A stretch of DNA of 64,000 bases, from the NCBI GenBank assembly GCA_911728455.2, contig OU452227.1:17376110-17440109 (forward strand). The letters are read 5' to 3'. The translations under genes and the position numbers were made by a program. The notes under the pieces are model-generated. The model saw nothing but the letters and a program-made list of their open reading frames with translations, ran no database searches and was not told where the DNA came from. This document shows, piece after piece, positions 22,879 to 33,444 of this stretch. Every line of letters begins with the position of its first letter. The stretch's first letter is position 1. Source of the DNA: Marthasterias glacialis (lineage: Eukaryota > Echinodermata > Asteroidea > Forcipulatida > Asteriidae).

Positions 22879-23497
22879 AACCAGTTGCTGCCGTGATTCA
22901 TCCATTTTTTTCCCGTCCATCTGGTGAGATTATTTTGTTGGATTTGTGAATTGCGGTAATCATTTTACTTTGAGAGTGCCATTGGCAGAAAGTAACCTTG
23001 ACTTGACGAAGCCAAGAGAAGAAGGTTATCTTTTTTGCACCGTGAGTTTTGTTTTATCTACCAAAAAAACGTCAAATTCATGCACCTCTGGCATAGGATT
23101 GGTACTAAACCCGGAACCATGGCTGGATTCCTGGTTCACTTTGACTTGCCTCCATTGAGCAGCAATACAATGAATAAACAATTGTGGAAGCCTCTCGATG
23201 TCTCGTAATCCTCTTCTTGGAACAAAAGGACAAAAGTCTGGAATCAGGGTTTACACAAAAAGCACTGCGCACTAGCAAAAAAAATGGCAAAATGTTCAAG
23301 ACCATTTTTTCTCCTTGTGCGGGTGAAACGAAGCATTAGACAGTGTGTGCGTGCTCTTTGCAGGCTCAGCAGTGGAATGCGTGAGCAAATTTTATTAAGG
23401 TATTCTGATTTTACACAATGGCGTGTTTTAATGTCGCTTGTTTGCTGGTTTGAAAAATATTTATGTTGGTACTCGGCATCCAGCCCCTACTGGTTAA
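22879..23497 (+). mobile_element. Family F DNA transposon copy
   Basis: Begins AACCAGTTGCTGCCG and ends CCCTACTGGTTAA. About 619 bp. It shares the ACCTTGACTTGACGAAGCCA, GTGGAAGCCTCTCGATGTC and TCTTGGAACAAAAGGACAAA landmarks. Confidence 0.85.
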
Positions 23498-23805
23498 GAT
23501 AATGTAAGCAGAGTACCGATGTATACCATTCCAGTCTTTCATTTTAAGATACAAGGAGACTTATAAACTGCTCTTCTTATATTATTGAGGAGAGCTCTTT
23601 GCACTCTAAAGAACCAAACCTCACACATCAGGGCTCGAAATCAACACTGGACCACAGGCCTGAGGCCAGAAGCTTGAGGCCAGTGATTGTAGTGCTGGGC
23701 CCAGTAAACTCATGATCAGACAAGTCTGGCGGTCTTGTTTTTTGGGGGGGAGTTTGTTTTGTTTTTTCCAGTTAAATAAAAATACCTCACTCTGTAATAT
23801 CTTAA
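23498..23805. other. Intron sequence, nothing recognised
   Basis: Short stretch between a family F copy and a family D SINE, without recognised content. Confidence 0.4.
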
Positions 23806-23975
23806 AAATAATAATAATAATTAGGGAGGCTAATCATCTAACTGGCAGCTGACAAGCTGAATTGGGAAGAATGCGGCTACAACGTGTTCAAGCCGCAGGC
23901 ATGCAAGGGGGCCTTTGGCAGCCAGCCACATCAACCAATGACTATGGAGCACAGCCTGAAATCGATAAATGTTAA
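23806..23975 (-). mobile_element. SINE family D fragment with (AAT)n tail
   Basis: An AATAATAATAATTAGGGAGG tail junction is followed by CTAATCATC...ACTGGCAGCTGA, GCCAGCCACATCAACC and ATGGAGCACAGCCTGA. It is truncated before the tRNA head. Confidence 0.8.
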
Positions 23976-24055
23976 AATGGGAAATTAAAACTAGTCTTTA
24001 GTAAAAACTGACTATTAGTGATGTATAATTTAAGCAATTAAGTGGTTCGTACCCA

Positions 24056-24296
24056 CTCTCTAAATGTAAAAGAGTGAAAAACTACTGTTTTGTCCGCCAT
24101 ACCACTCTTGCAAAGACCCTTACGGCGGACAATTCGTTTTATAGCGAAAGACGGGTATTTGTAACTTGAATCATAGTGAAGTTTGCTCCAGTTTCACTCA
24201 AAAAGGGTGATACACAGTGAGATTCACTCTCAAAAAAGCCAAACTGACACCACTCGGGCGAGAGAGTGAAATTTTCACACTTTAACATTTAGAGAG
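24056..24296. repeat. Foldback element, about 240 bp
   Basis: CTCTCTAAATGTAAAAGAGT at the left is complementary to the right end (CACTTTAACATTTAGAGAG), with TGAAAAA/TTTTCA extending the pairing. Confidence 0.75.
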
Positions 24297-24529
24297 CAGA
24301 TTGCAGATTGGATTTGCGTATTGTTATGATCAAAGTAAATAAACGCCACATCGGTAGTTCATTTCCTGCTGTAATAAAAATCAATCACTTTGAATTTGAA
24401 GGAGTGCTACTTTTGGCACTCCTTGGACAAGGTTAAGGAGTGCAGAGAAGAGCGATAGCACTCACATGGACAAAAACACAAATACTATTTTTATCCCAGA
24501 TGCAAAAAATAATAATAATAAATAGATAA

Positions 24530-24898
24530 ATAAAAAAATGAAATGATAATAATAATAAAACTCAGTTCTTATTTATATATATCACACCCAATGGGCCTCT
24601 CAAAGCGCTGAAGTATTTTTTCCTGCAAGGTATGCAGGGACCGGGAATCACACAAAAACACCTCTCAATAAAAAGAAAACCCCAACATATTCAAGACCTT
24701 TTTTGGTCCTTGTATGGGTGAAACGAAGCGTTAGACAGCCTGTGTGTGGTACATGTATGTGCACGCTCAGCAGTGGAATGTCCAGGTGACTTTTTTTCTG
24801 GTATTCCGAAATTACACAATGGCATCTTAACACAGCTTCCGTTTCAAGGCAGGGGATATTTGCATGTTCACATGTCATCCGGTGCCTACTGGTTAGTT
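24530..24898 (+). mobile_element. SINE tail fragment joined to family F 3' half
   Basis: At 24560-24640 the text ATTTTTTCCTGCAAGGTATG and the CAGTTCTTATTTATATAT block match the end of the family C copy at 52625. From about 24640 the sequence follows the 3' half of family F (ATTCAAGACC..., TCAGCAGTGGAATGTCCAGG) to CCTACTGGTTAG. Confidence 0.65.
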
Positions 24899-25199
24899 GC
24901 AATTTCATATCCCTAATGATCAAAAGGGTATTAAATAAAAAACAAATTTGAAATAATTATCAAAATCCACTAACAAATGTTTTTCTTAGAAACTGATTTT
25001 TTCTTTTTGCCAAACAATTACTATGGAGACCACTCTTGAAATCCATGCAAACTGCACTAACTCTTAAAATAGTCTTGAGCCAATGAAATCATGTTTTGAT
25101 AATTTAATAATGTTGCGATTTTCTAATGAAAGTAACAAACCTTGTATCCTGTCAAAGACATGAAACAAGAATTATGAAATCTGTTGACAGGTGTAAGTA

Positions 25200-25345
25200 A
25201 ATCCTCTTTCCCTCCGGACAAATTTGCTGGGAAATTCCTGGGAAATTTAAGTTGATCTTGTCACACTGGAACCGCTAATCCTGGCAAACTCCTTGGAATT
25301 AGCCATTTCATTGGAATTGACTTCCCCTGCCTGGTAGTATGGTTA
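25200..25345. repeat. Family H repeat arm
   Basis: GGGAAATTCCTGGGAAATTT, TGTCACACTGGAACC and AACTCCTTGGAATTAGCCAT resemble the arms at 39715-40875. Confidence 0.5.
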
Positions 25346-25424
25346 AGCAAGATAAATGACAGATTTCGACCATAGCCTGCCAAATGAGTAAAAGCAATAG
25401 GGGGGATTCAAAACAGTCCCATTT

Positions 25425-25847
25425 GTTTCTTGATTTAAAGGGGCTGTGTCTTCATGATTATAGCAGGCCTGTGGCTGTGCATGGAAAGATGAACTCTCAC
25501 CCAGATATAGCACATGGGCACGCTTGCGGTCAAATCACAAGGGGTGCCATCTTTGTCAAACTGTGATGTGACTGCCAGCACGTACACACGGGTAGTAACT
25601 GGGTTATTCCATTTACTGCTATAAATATGATGACACATTCTTAAAAAGCTTTTGTAAGTGAAATTCAGCATTAGTTCAAAAGTCCTTCAAACATTTATTT
25701 TGACTTGTAACAACATTTTGACCAGCCTAGCAGACTACTGTAGTCTGCTAGGCTGGTCAAAATTTTGTTACCAGTCAAAATAAATGTTTGAAGGACTTTT
25801 GAACTAATGCTGAATTTCACTTTCAAAAGCTTTTAAATCAAGAAACC
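25425..25847. repeat. Large near-perfect palindrome interrupted by a MITE
   Basis: Centred near 25739 (CAGACTACTGTAGTCTG). The arms at 25641-25836 pair almost base for base (for example AAGTCCTTCAAACATTTATT with its complement). The outer piece GTTTCTTGATTTAAA at 25425-25439 pairs with TTTAAATCAAGAAAC at 25832-25846, with the 201-bp MITE sitting between it and the rest of the left arm. Confidence 0.9.
25440..25640. mobile_element. MITE, longer copy of the 12813-12957 family
   Basis: Begins GGGGCTGTGTCTTCATGATT (then ATAGCAGG) and ends TACTGCTATAAATATGATGA then CACATTC, a worn terminal inverted repeat. The interior CATGGAAAGATGAACTCTCA is identical to the shorter copy, which lacks about 56 bases. 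TTAAA lies on both sides (TTTAAA left, TTAAAA right), compatible with a TTAA target. Confidence 0.85.
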
Positions 25848-26034
25848 ACAATATAAACATGGAAAATGGTTACTAAGTTTACAAAAGCAGCAATTTTCTT
25901 CAACATGGATGCTTTGCATACATGTATATTTGTTTTTGCTGTTCATGATGTGGTTTTACCATGTTGTTATAGAGTCTGATAACTTTGCAGCTAACTGCAC
26001 CATCTACATGTAGGTATTACTAATAGTAACTGGT

Positions 26035-26398
26035 GTATTTGATACCTTTGGTATTTGGAACCGTCTGTTTCAATCCTATATAATTGTAGACTATAAAACT
26101 AACCTATGAATATTTTGTTTCAAAAGATGGTAGCATTTTTGAGATATCGACAAAAAATCGTGAGCAGTTCTTTCCATGCAGAAGGTTCTGAAAATGATGA
26201 TACTGCTCATCGTTTCTCAGATTCAAATTTTTAGGCAGAAGCTTATCTCTTTCTCTAAAACCATATAACTTGAAAGGGAATCATTTCTCACAGTGTTTTA
26301 TACTATCAACTGCTCTCCAGTGATTGTTACCAAGTAAGCTTGTATGGTATTTAATTTGTGGAGTAATTACCAAAGGTTTACCCTGCCTTTAAAGAGAA
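26035..26398 (+). repeat. Dispersed repeat family I, copy 1
   Basis: ATACCTTTGGTATTTGGAAC at the left, TTTGTTTCAAAAGATGGTAG, TTTCTCAGATTCAAATTTTT, ACTATCAACTGCTCTCCAGT and TTTGTGGAGTAATTACCAAA at the right are shared, in reverse order and strand, with 41597-41965. Confidence 0.8.
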
Positions 26399-27411
26399 CA
26401 AAGAAGAAGCTTGGCTGGAAAGTATGAAAGATTTGATGGAAATTCTTCATGCAGACTTGTGTAAAACCTGGCAGACTACAAAAATCTGCATCACTGTTCT
26501 GTCAGGAAATCCCTGTATGCTGTATAGTACTTGCTGCCATCAGCCACAAATCCATCCCTTATAAAATGTAAAAATTCCTATTGTATAATGGACAGGTGTA
26601 GGTCTTGAAGGCTGTTCAATTCATGTCACATTGGTGACATCTGCTACACAAAATATTCATTGCGTGCTCTGTTCACAAGACGGTGTTTTCACAAGCTTGT
26701 GATGGGAAAGATTCTGTGCGACACTTTGCATTCTGATAGTCACACCCATTACAGGCAAGTGCGGCATGTCTGGAGGACAAGTATTTATGTTTGGTTAGCG
26801 ATGTGGGTGAAGGCACACTGAACAGCATGTATTTTGTTACTAGCACGGTAGACTGTAGTCTCCTCAGCAATGCTGAGACACTTGGACAGCTGTGTGCTTT
26901 GTCTCAGTGTTTGCTAGTAGGCACTTAGATTTAGTTTACGTCAATTTACTCTCTCTGGCCAAGGCATCTCTCAAGAAATGCGCCTTTTATCAGATCATTT
27001 TTCTGTGTGTTTATGCGATTCAAGGGTGAGACATTTTCGTGCCCTGAAAGTATGTCGACAACAAAGAGGTTATGTCCAAGTTTTTGTACTTTTGGGGTTT
27101 GGGCAACTATACGAGATAGTTCAAAGAGAAAAAAATGTTACAAGCATCTTGAAGTTTAACAATTTGGTGGTGATTTCTCAGGATTTACCCAAAATCTCCT
27201 TGAGCCTTCTTGAAAGAACTGAAGCAGTCACCAAGGGGAGTAAGAAGTATTTCGGATTATGTCCAAACCTTTTGGTTTGTATTTCTGTTGAATCTCCCGA
27301 ATATTAACATCTGGGAGGTTCCGGGTCTAGAATAATGGGGGAACCTTAGGCCATCAAGACATTCTCAGGAATTTTCATATATATTTGGCAGATCTCATCC
27401 CTGATGTTGGT
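26399..27411. other. Intron sequence with one 109-codon open frame of no known family
   Basis: The frame at 26978-27307 (+) has no recognisable domain and I treat it as chance. Confidence 0.4.
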
Positions 27412-27592
27412 TTACTAAGCACCAATGTATGATAAGCGCTGTGTACTCAGTGCTTCCTGGAGCCTGTAGGGAAAAAACCACAGGCATACTACTCGGTTAG
27501 GATTGTTTGTTTTTTTCCTGCTTGACTCTGCAATTACTGAGTGTACAGTGCTTATCACAAATTGAAAACACTGTTCTTTACCCCCTGATGCA
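27412..27592. mobile_element. SINE family A copy with inverted tail, second example
   Basis: A minus-strand tail (GATAAGCGCTGTGTACTCAG, AAACCACAGGCATACTACTC) is followed by an opposite-strand tail (TTACTGAGTGTACAGTGCTT). The architecture matches 3310-3541. Confidence 0.6.
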
Positions 27593-27916
27593 ATTGTTAT
27601 ATCAATTTAATATTAAAGTTTGATTGCATTTGGTCTGAAGATTTGAACAGCAGAAGGGATTAATGCAAAAGTGAGCTTTTTTATAATTGCCTCTCAGATG
27701 AATTAGTGAATTTCATTTCCTTTTTTGACTTTAACTCTAATCACCCCAACCCTTTAAATTGCAACACCAAGTTTTGTTTGATTCTGTTGGAATGAGGACT
27801 ACACCAGTAAACTGATTATGCCAGGCCTGATACTTTACAAAGGCAACGGAGGCAATTGCCCCCTAAGCCCCTGGTCATTGCCTGGGTGCCCTTCAAATGT
27901 TCCAATAGAAATATAC

Positions 27917-28690
27917 AATTTCATCATCATCATCATCATTGGGCGGCAGCAGCCATGATGGATGCAACCAAACTCTCCCATAACCCCTTGTCCCCCATGG
28001 CCGTGGTGATGTCGTCAACGTGCTGGCTCACATCGTTGCTTCCTCTGTTGGGGCGAGGCAATCCCCAGCAGATGAGGTCAGAGGCGACTGGCAGTGGCTT
28101 GCAAAGCGGGTTCTGCGTTGTGCTGCTGTAGTTGAGATAGGTGGGATGCTGCTGTTTATCTCTGCCTTTGTCTTATGTTCCCTCCGGAAAATATTTTGCA
28201 TTCTCATGAGGAGGCAAGTGTAGGTACCATCTAGTCGCTGTTTGAGCTTCTTTTTCATAGTCCATGTCTCAGCACCAAATAGTAGAATACCTTCGACAAA
28301 GGCTAGGAAAAAAGCAAGCTTAGTAGATTGTGATATGTTGGATTTCTGGATAGAGTGGAGTTTGTTACATGCATTCCATGTTTGACCCTTTCATGTGAGA
28401 AAGTCCTTCTTGCTGTCAGCTACATGTATGTAGGAGCCCAGATACTTGAAGTCTGGCACCTCTTTGAGTTGAGTGTCATCTGCAGAGAGGACAGGAGAGT
28501 GGTTTGGTGCCTTGTTAATGGTCAACAGCTCAGTTTTCTTGGCGTTCAAGAAAAGTCCAACTTTGGAAACAGCATTGTCAAGGAAGTACAGCAAACTCTT
28601 TGAGCATCATCTAGTAGATCAGCAGTAAGAGCAAGGTCATCTGCACAGTCATTTCCTCTCAGAGGTGCCCTTTATCAAGAAGAAAATGCC
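27917..28690 (-). mobile_element. Non-LTR retrotransposon 3' fragment (reverse transcriptase end)
   Basis: On the minus strand the YADD-like block is CADDLALTADLLDDAQ, followed after a frameshift by VGLFLNAKKTELLTIN and LKEVPDFKYLGSYI. A further break leads to KLHSIQKSNISQSTKLAFF, GAETWTMKKKLKQRLDGTY and TCLLMRMQNIF, then DLICWGLPRPNRGS and the C-terminus WESLVASIMAAAAQ with a stop. The stop runs straight into an (ATG)n tract, the kind of simple repeat that marks the 3' end of many LINEs. At least two frameshifts and stops make it inactive. Confidence 0.92.
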
Positions 28691-28984
28691 TCAGTGCCCT
28701 TGCCCTTTCAAGAATGAAGCAATCAGGCCTGTGCTTTACATCATGTACACTGGATCATGCATACATTAAACAAATAATGGTACAAACAACTTTTGAATTA
28801 CAGCTGTTGAAGACTGAAATAATTAAAATTAACAAGAGTATAACCTTGAAATTTTAAAACAATTAATTTTTGCACTTGTATCAAGTTCACAAATGATAAA
28901 AGAAGGATCATAAAACACAAAAAAAACAAAGAAGAAATTTACATAAATATGAAGATCAAGTAATAAACAACAAGAGAAACTGGG

Positions 28985-29155
28985 TAAATTTTAACTCAAT
29001 CTGGCTGGCACCTCTGAACAACGATATTGACAACATAGGGAGAATGCCAACATAAGAGCTGGATAGCTCAGTTGGTAGAGCACGGGCACGTTGATCCGGA
29101 GGTTGCAGGTTCAAATCCTGTTCTCGACAATTTTTCTTTGTTGAACTGAACATAT
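28985..29155 (+). mobile_element. SINE family B copy
   Basis: CTGGCACCTCTGAACAACGA, TATTGACAACATAGGGAG and a tRNA-like head (GGATAGCTCAGTTGGTAGAG, then GGTTGCAGGTTCAAATCCTG) followed by AATTTTTCTTTGTTGAAC. The acceptor ends do not pair, so this is not a tRNA gene. Just left, at 28960-28990, the family tail appears in the opposite orientation. Confidence 0.85.
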
Positions 29156-29269
29156 AGTTGTTCACACTTGCACTTCCCACCACCTGAAAATGTATTTCAT
29201 CACGACCAGCGCCTTTGAATGTCGTTTACAAAAATAATTAACACACTCAAATAAACAAAGGCCAGAAGT

Positions 29270-29600
29270 TCTGGGTGCATGGGTGGCGTGTGCGTAAAGC
29301 ACTTGCCTCTCAACTATGCGTACCTGGTTCGATTCCCAACTAGGGCCATGTGAGTAGAGTTGTGCATTGGTTCTCTCCTGTGCCAAAAGAGTTTTTCTCC
29401 AGGTCATCCGGTTTTCCTCCCACCGGCCGGAAAAACCAAACACTTTTGATCTCAGGCTTTGCTGCATGGTCATAATCGGTTGATGTGGATGGCTGCTGAA
29501 GGTGCCCTTGAATGCCTGCAGCTCAAACATATGAAGCTGCATCCTTCGCAATTCAGCTTCTCAGCTGCCAGTAAGGATGATTAGCCTCCCAAACTATTAT
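29270..29600 (+). mobile_element. SINE family D, near full length
   Basis: The head (GGGTGGCGTGTGCGTAAAGC, CCTGGTTCGATTCCCAACTA) is followed by AGTAGAGTTGTGCATTGGTT, TTTCTCCAGGTCATCCGG, GGTTGATGTGGATGGCTGC and AGTAAGGATGATTAGCCTCC, and ends in an ATTATTAT tail. Confidence 0.85.
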
Positions 29601-30231
29601 TATATTGGTATCATCATTAAGTTCTCTGTTATGGCTAAAAAAACATGATAATAGCACAAATAAGCACTGATATAGGTTCCTGTAAAATATTAACAAGCCC
29701 CTCCCCCACCCATGTCTAATATATCCTATGGGAACGTAGTCAGCCTACAACAGAAATGATCTGAAAATACAAACAGCTCCTATTGACTCAAAAATCAGTT
29801 ATCTGCAAGTTTTAATTATGTATCAGCTCTTTTGGTAAAGCAGACTCGTAACTTAACTTTTAAATGAGGCAGTTCTGAAAAAACACAATTAAGGCTTGAT
29901 TATATTAAATAAATGACTCAGTGGCTGCCTAATAAATCAATCTTTTTGAAGTTTGAAGTACTTCAAGTATAAATAATGAATAATCTGTTATGAAAGCCTA
30001 CTTAAAATTGCGCTGGCGAAAAAAATCAACCTGAGAAATACTTCTGAATAGATTATTGTTTTGAATCTGCCGTTACTTACATCTAAGTTCGGATTGTCCA
30101 GCAATGCCGGATTATCCAATGGGTCATCCAATTGAGGTCCTACCAAAAAAGCCATTTATCTAGGATGAGTATGAAGCGATTTTATGACAATGGCACAGCA
30201 TGGAAAAGTGGAGAAGGAAAATTGATATTAA
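29601..30231. other. Intron sequence, nothing recognised
   Basis: AT-rich; no repeat or coding signal that I could identify. Confidence 0.4.
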
Positions 30232-30775
30232 CCAGTTGGTGCCGGCCGACACGTATCCACAGAAAAAAAATTTGAGCCAGCAAACGGGCAACATTTAAAA
30301 CACGCCATTGTGTAGAATCGGAATACCGGAACAAAGGTCGCATGCACATGCTGTGTAATGCTTCCTTTCACCCACATAAACGGGTCGGATGGCACTCAAT
30401 GTTTCGCCAATTTTTGGCAATTGTGGAGGCATTATTGTGTAAGCATCGATTCCAGGCCTTTGTCTTTTTGTTTCAAGAAAAGGATTACAAGACATAAAGA
30501 GGCTTCCACCATTGTTTACTCATTGTACTTTGACTCAGTGGAGGTAATCCCTGGTTCTGGATTTAGTACCAATCATAGGCAAGGTTTGCAATTCACGGTG
30601 CACGAATTTGACATTTTTCTGTAGAGAAACAAACCTCATGGTGCAATAAAGAGAATATTTGTTTTCAGGATTTCTTCGGGCCAGTGGTACTTTAAAAAAA
30701 AAAATGATACCGGAAATTCCAACAAAATAATCCCGCCAGGGGGTCGGGGAAAAACAAAAGAATCCCGGCGGGAAG
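30232..30775 (-). mobile_element. Family F DNA transposon copy, inverted
   Basis: Starts ATTAACCAGTTGGTGCCGG and carries the family landmarks on the complement (AAGAGGCTTCCACCATTG, CAGGCCTTTGTCTTTTTGTT). It ends around GGGGGTCGGGGAAAAACA...CCCGGCGGGA. Confidence 0.8.
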
Positions 30776-31783
30776 TGGTCAATAATCTGACGTTAACAAA
30801 TGTCAAGGGAAGTTTAACACCATAATACAGAGTTGACTCGGAGCGCGAAAGACCGTCTAGACCACTGGCCAGAGGCGTGTAATTGTAACCCTCAGCCAGT
30901 GACCCCACAACCGACAACAGGTCCTGCTAGCTAGTTATTTTCCAAACACATCCTTTTTATTTAAGGTTTACTAATCCGTTGGTGGATTTCTTTAGCCCTC
31001 TAGCACTTGCACAAAATTAAACATCGATTCATTTACTCCATGAACGGGCCACGGAAATTCACATGATTTCTACTGAACATAGGTATCCTTGGATAGCTTT
31101 CGTTGTGATTATTTTCTTGTGTTACAAGTTTAGTTTATTGTGCAGAGGATGATTGATTTGCACAGTTGTTTCATTTTCTTCACCAAGTGAAAGCTTTGAA
31201 ACATAAGACAGATTAATTAAAATTAAAAAACTTTGTGTACGAAGTAAACATTTGTTAGGTGGAAATTTGTGCACAAAAGGTTACTCAGCTGTACTGTGGC
31301 TGGAAGGAGTGCGTTGGTTTGGTAATAGGACTTCTGACCTTTGAACCTTTGGAGGTAGACAATGTGATTTTTTCTTGTGGGGATCATGTACTATTTTTAG
31401 ACCATCGTAAGTAAGCTTGCGATCACTTTCTGTATATGGCAGTTTGATGCGTTTCAATTGGAAGTATCAAACTCAAATTACAGCTTGTTAAACTTTGAGA
31501 CCCATTGCAGGATGTTTGCAGAGTAATAGGTAGGGCACCTCCAGGCAGTATGAGTGCTAAAGGGTCAACGTCCTTCTACAATATGTATGAATTTTAGAAA
31601 GTTGGTTTAGTAGTTTTCAAAGCGCCTGTTAAATTGAGTTTATTTGGGATACATCTTCACAAAGCATGCCAAGGTATTTTTCGTGGAAGATAAACATGCA
31701 TTTTGTCAGGAATACATTTATAAGTAGTGTTGATTATTTGTCTTTTAGTTTATTGCCTTTATAGGTATTCTCCGTTTGGTTTT
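30776..31783. other. Intron sequence, nothing recognised
   Basis: A minus frame at 30636-30917 partly overlaps the transposon and is not credible as a gene. Confidence 0.4.
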
Positions 31784-31893
31784 TTGTAGCTGAGTGGTCT
31801 CACACACCGTATTCAAGTTGAGTGTCGATCAGAAAGTTGGAGTTTGAAAGTCGGCCTGGCTGGTCATGATGCTTGTGTCTTTGAGCAAAATAC
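31784..31893 (+). mobile_element. SINE family C fragment
   Basis: GTAGCTGAGTGGTCTCACAC, TATTCAAGTTGAG and GATGCTTGTGTCTTTGAGCA form a degraded Leu-like head directly upstream of a second copy. Confidence 0.6.
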
Positions 31894-31894
31894 T

Positions 31895-32465
31895 TTTTGT
31901 CATGTCATGGCTGAGCGATCTAGCCATCAAACTCAAGTCTCGGTGGCTAGGTCACCGGAGTGTGGGTTCAAATCCTAGTCGTGACACTTGTGTCCTTGAG
32001 CAAGACCCTTTACAATAATTGCTTCTCATCACCCATGGGTAAATCAGTACCTGCAATGGTAGAGATTGCTGATGTGAATGTTTAGCAACCTGTGCGTTGA
32101 TTTGGCTGCTGATGCTGCATACTCCAAAGGAGTTGAAATGGTTTTAGGAATGCTTAGGGCTCGATGAACAGGGGTAATAATACTGTAAGGTGCTTTAAGA
32201 GGCTCAGTCGGCTTGATAAAGCACATAATAAATACGCGTTATTTATATTATTACTTTTTATGGTAAATACCATAAACACTAGGTCCCGTGCTCTAGGATA
32301 GTAAGTGCACGTAAAAGAACTCAGAACACTTACTGTGAGGTAGGGGTTTACCTCTGTGTTTCTGTTTAATGCTAGCACTCTTGTCTACAGGTTTCCACAG
32401 GCTTCTGGGTTACAGTGATTAAGTTTGCTTTTGAGGCACCCTTGGTTTCATTAGCAGAAATTATT
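31895..32465 (+). mobile_element. SINE family C copy, long form
   Basis: The head TGTCATGGCTGAGCGATCTA ... GTGTGGGTTCAAATCCTAGT with CGTGACA gives a 7-bp acceptor pairing (TGTCATG/CGTGACA, one wobble), and the ACTCAAGT loop has a CAA anticodon, as in tRNA-Leu. The long tail (TGTTTCTGTTTAATGCTAGC, TTACAGTGATTAAGTTTGCT) is shared with 9446 and 20908. Confidence 0.82.
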
Positions 32466-32689
32466 AATAGCACTAATACTGAGTATGGAATTGCAAATAA
32501 GAATGATTAGCAAGGAGCAGACGAATTGTTCACATCAGCGTTTTAGCAAATATAAAAAGAGAATGTGATATTTTAGGTCTTGTGTTACTATTTCTAGTCC
32601 AGTGGAAGTTCTGTGCTGCAAGACCTAAGGTCTAAAGGGAGACTTTCTTGAAGATCAAAAAGGGCAAGTTGTGGTGTAGCACTATGTGG

Positions 32690-32815
32690 TGTCATTGCTG
32701 AGCAGTCTAGTGCACCAGATTCAAGATCTAGTAGTTAAGTCATCAGGGTGTGGGTTCAAATCCTGGTCATGACACTTGTGTCTTTGAGCAAGACACTTGA
32801 CTTGGGGCAAATGAA
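32690..32815 (+). mobile_element. SINE family C copy, head only
   Basis: GGTGTCATTGCTGAGCAGTC, CCAGATTCAAG and GTGGGTTCAAATCCTGGTCA with TGACACTTGTGTCTTTGAGC. Confidence 0.75.
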
Positions 32816-32924
32816 ATATGGCAGGGGCAAACGTAAATGTCAATGCTTGTTTTCTCAAGGTCAATGATGCCGAACTAGAGAAGTATGAGGTATAGTGAAA
32901 CAAATAAACATGGTTTATTTCGGG

Positions 32925-33045
32925 GAGACAGTTGATATTAGCTGCCTGATGTTTTGGCAGTTGACAAATTAGTTCCCTCGGCTTCACCTCAGGAACTAGT
33001 TTGTCAACTTCCAAAACATCAGCGAGCTATTACCAACTGTCACCC
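32925..33045. repeat. Foldback element
   Basis: GACAGTTGATATTAGCTGCC ... GATGTTTTGGCAGTTGACAA pairs with the complementary text ending ACCAACTGTC. Arms are about 50 bases with mismatches. Confidence 0.8.
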
Positions 33046-33103
33046 TCAAACTATGTTATATTTATACATTATTATTCAATCCTTGTGAAATTGATATTAA
33101 TTA

Positions 33104-33147
33104 GGCAATAACAGTGTGACATCTGGCTTGTCACACTGTTATTGCCA
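33104..33147. repeat. Perfect inverted repeat, 17-bp arms
   Basis: GGCAATAACAGTGTGAC and GTCACACTGTTATTGCC are separated by about 9 bases. Confidence 0.93.
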
Positions 33148-33361
33148 TCAATAAATACCTTTAACAGAAAAAAACGTAAAAATCATCAAAATCTGTGATT
33201 TTTACAGTCACAATGGCTGTAAACTAAAGCTAGTAAAATCTTAGTGGCAAGTCAGCTTGGCTTGTTGCCACATGTGAGCTTGTACGCAGTGGCATAAAAT
33301 GGAACATGAGTCTGCCTGCAGGCTTGATGCCTATCCCTTGCCTCCTCATCACTTAAGCTCA

Positions 33362-33435
33362 GTGATTGAGTGGTTAATACAGTTGCTCTAGAATGCATGA
33401 GGTCATGGGTTCAGATCTCACCTGTGGATTTCCTG
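33362..33435 (+). mobile_element. SINE family A head fragment
   Basis: GTGGTTAATACAGTTGCTCT, AGAATGCATGAGGTCATGGG and TTCAGATCTCACCTGTGG match the tRNA-derived head. Confidence 0.6.
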
Positions 33436-33444
33436 TCTCAGAGA

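Noticed and set aside
29162-29551. 129-codon minus frame shared with a frame at 34730-35008
   Set aside because: Both are antisense readings of family D SINE copies; similarity is due to the repeat.
30636-30917. 93-codon minus frame
   Set aside because: Half of it lies in the family F element and the rest has no homology that I can see.
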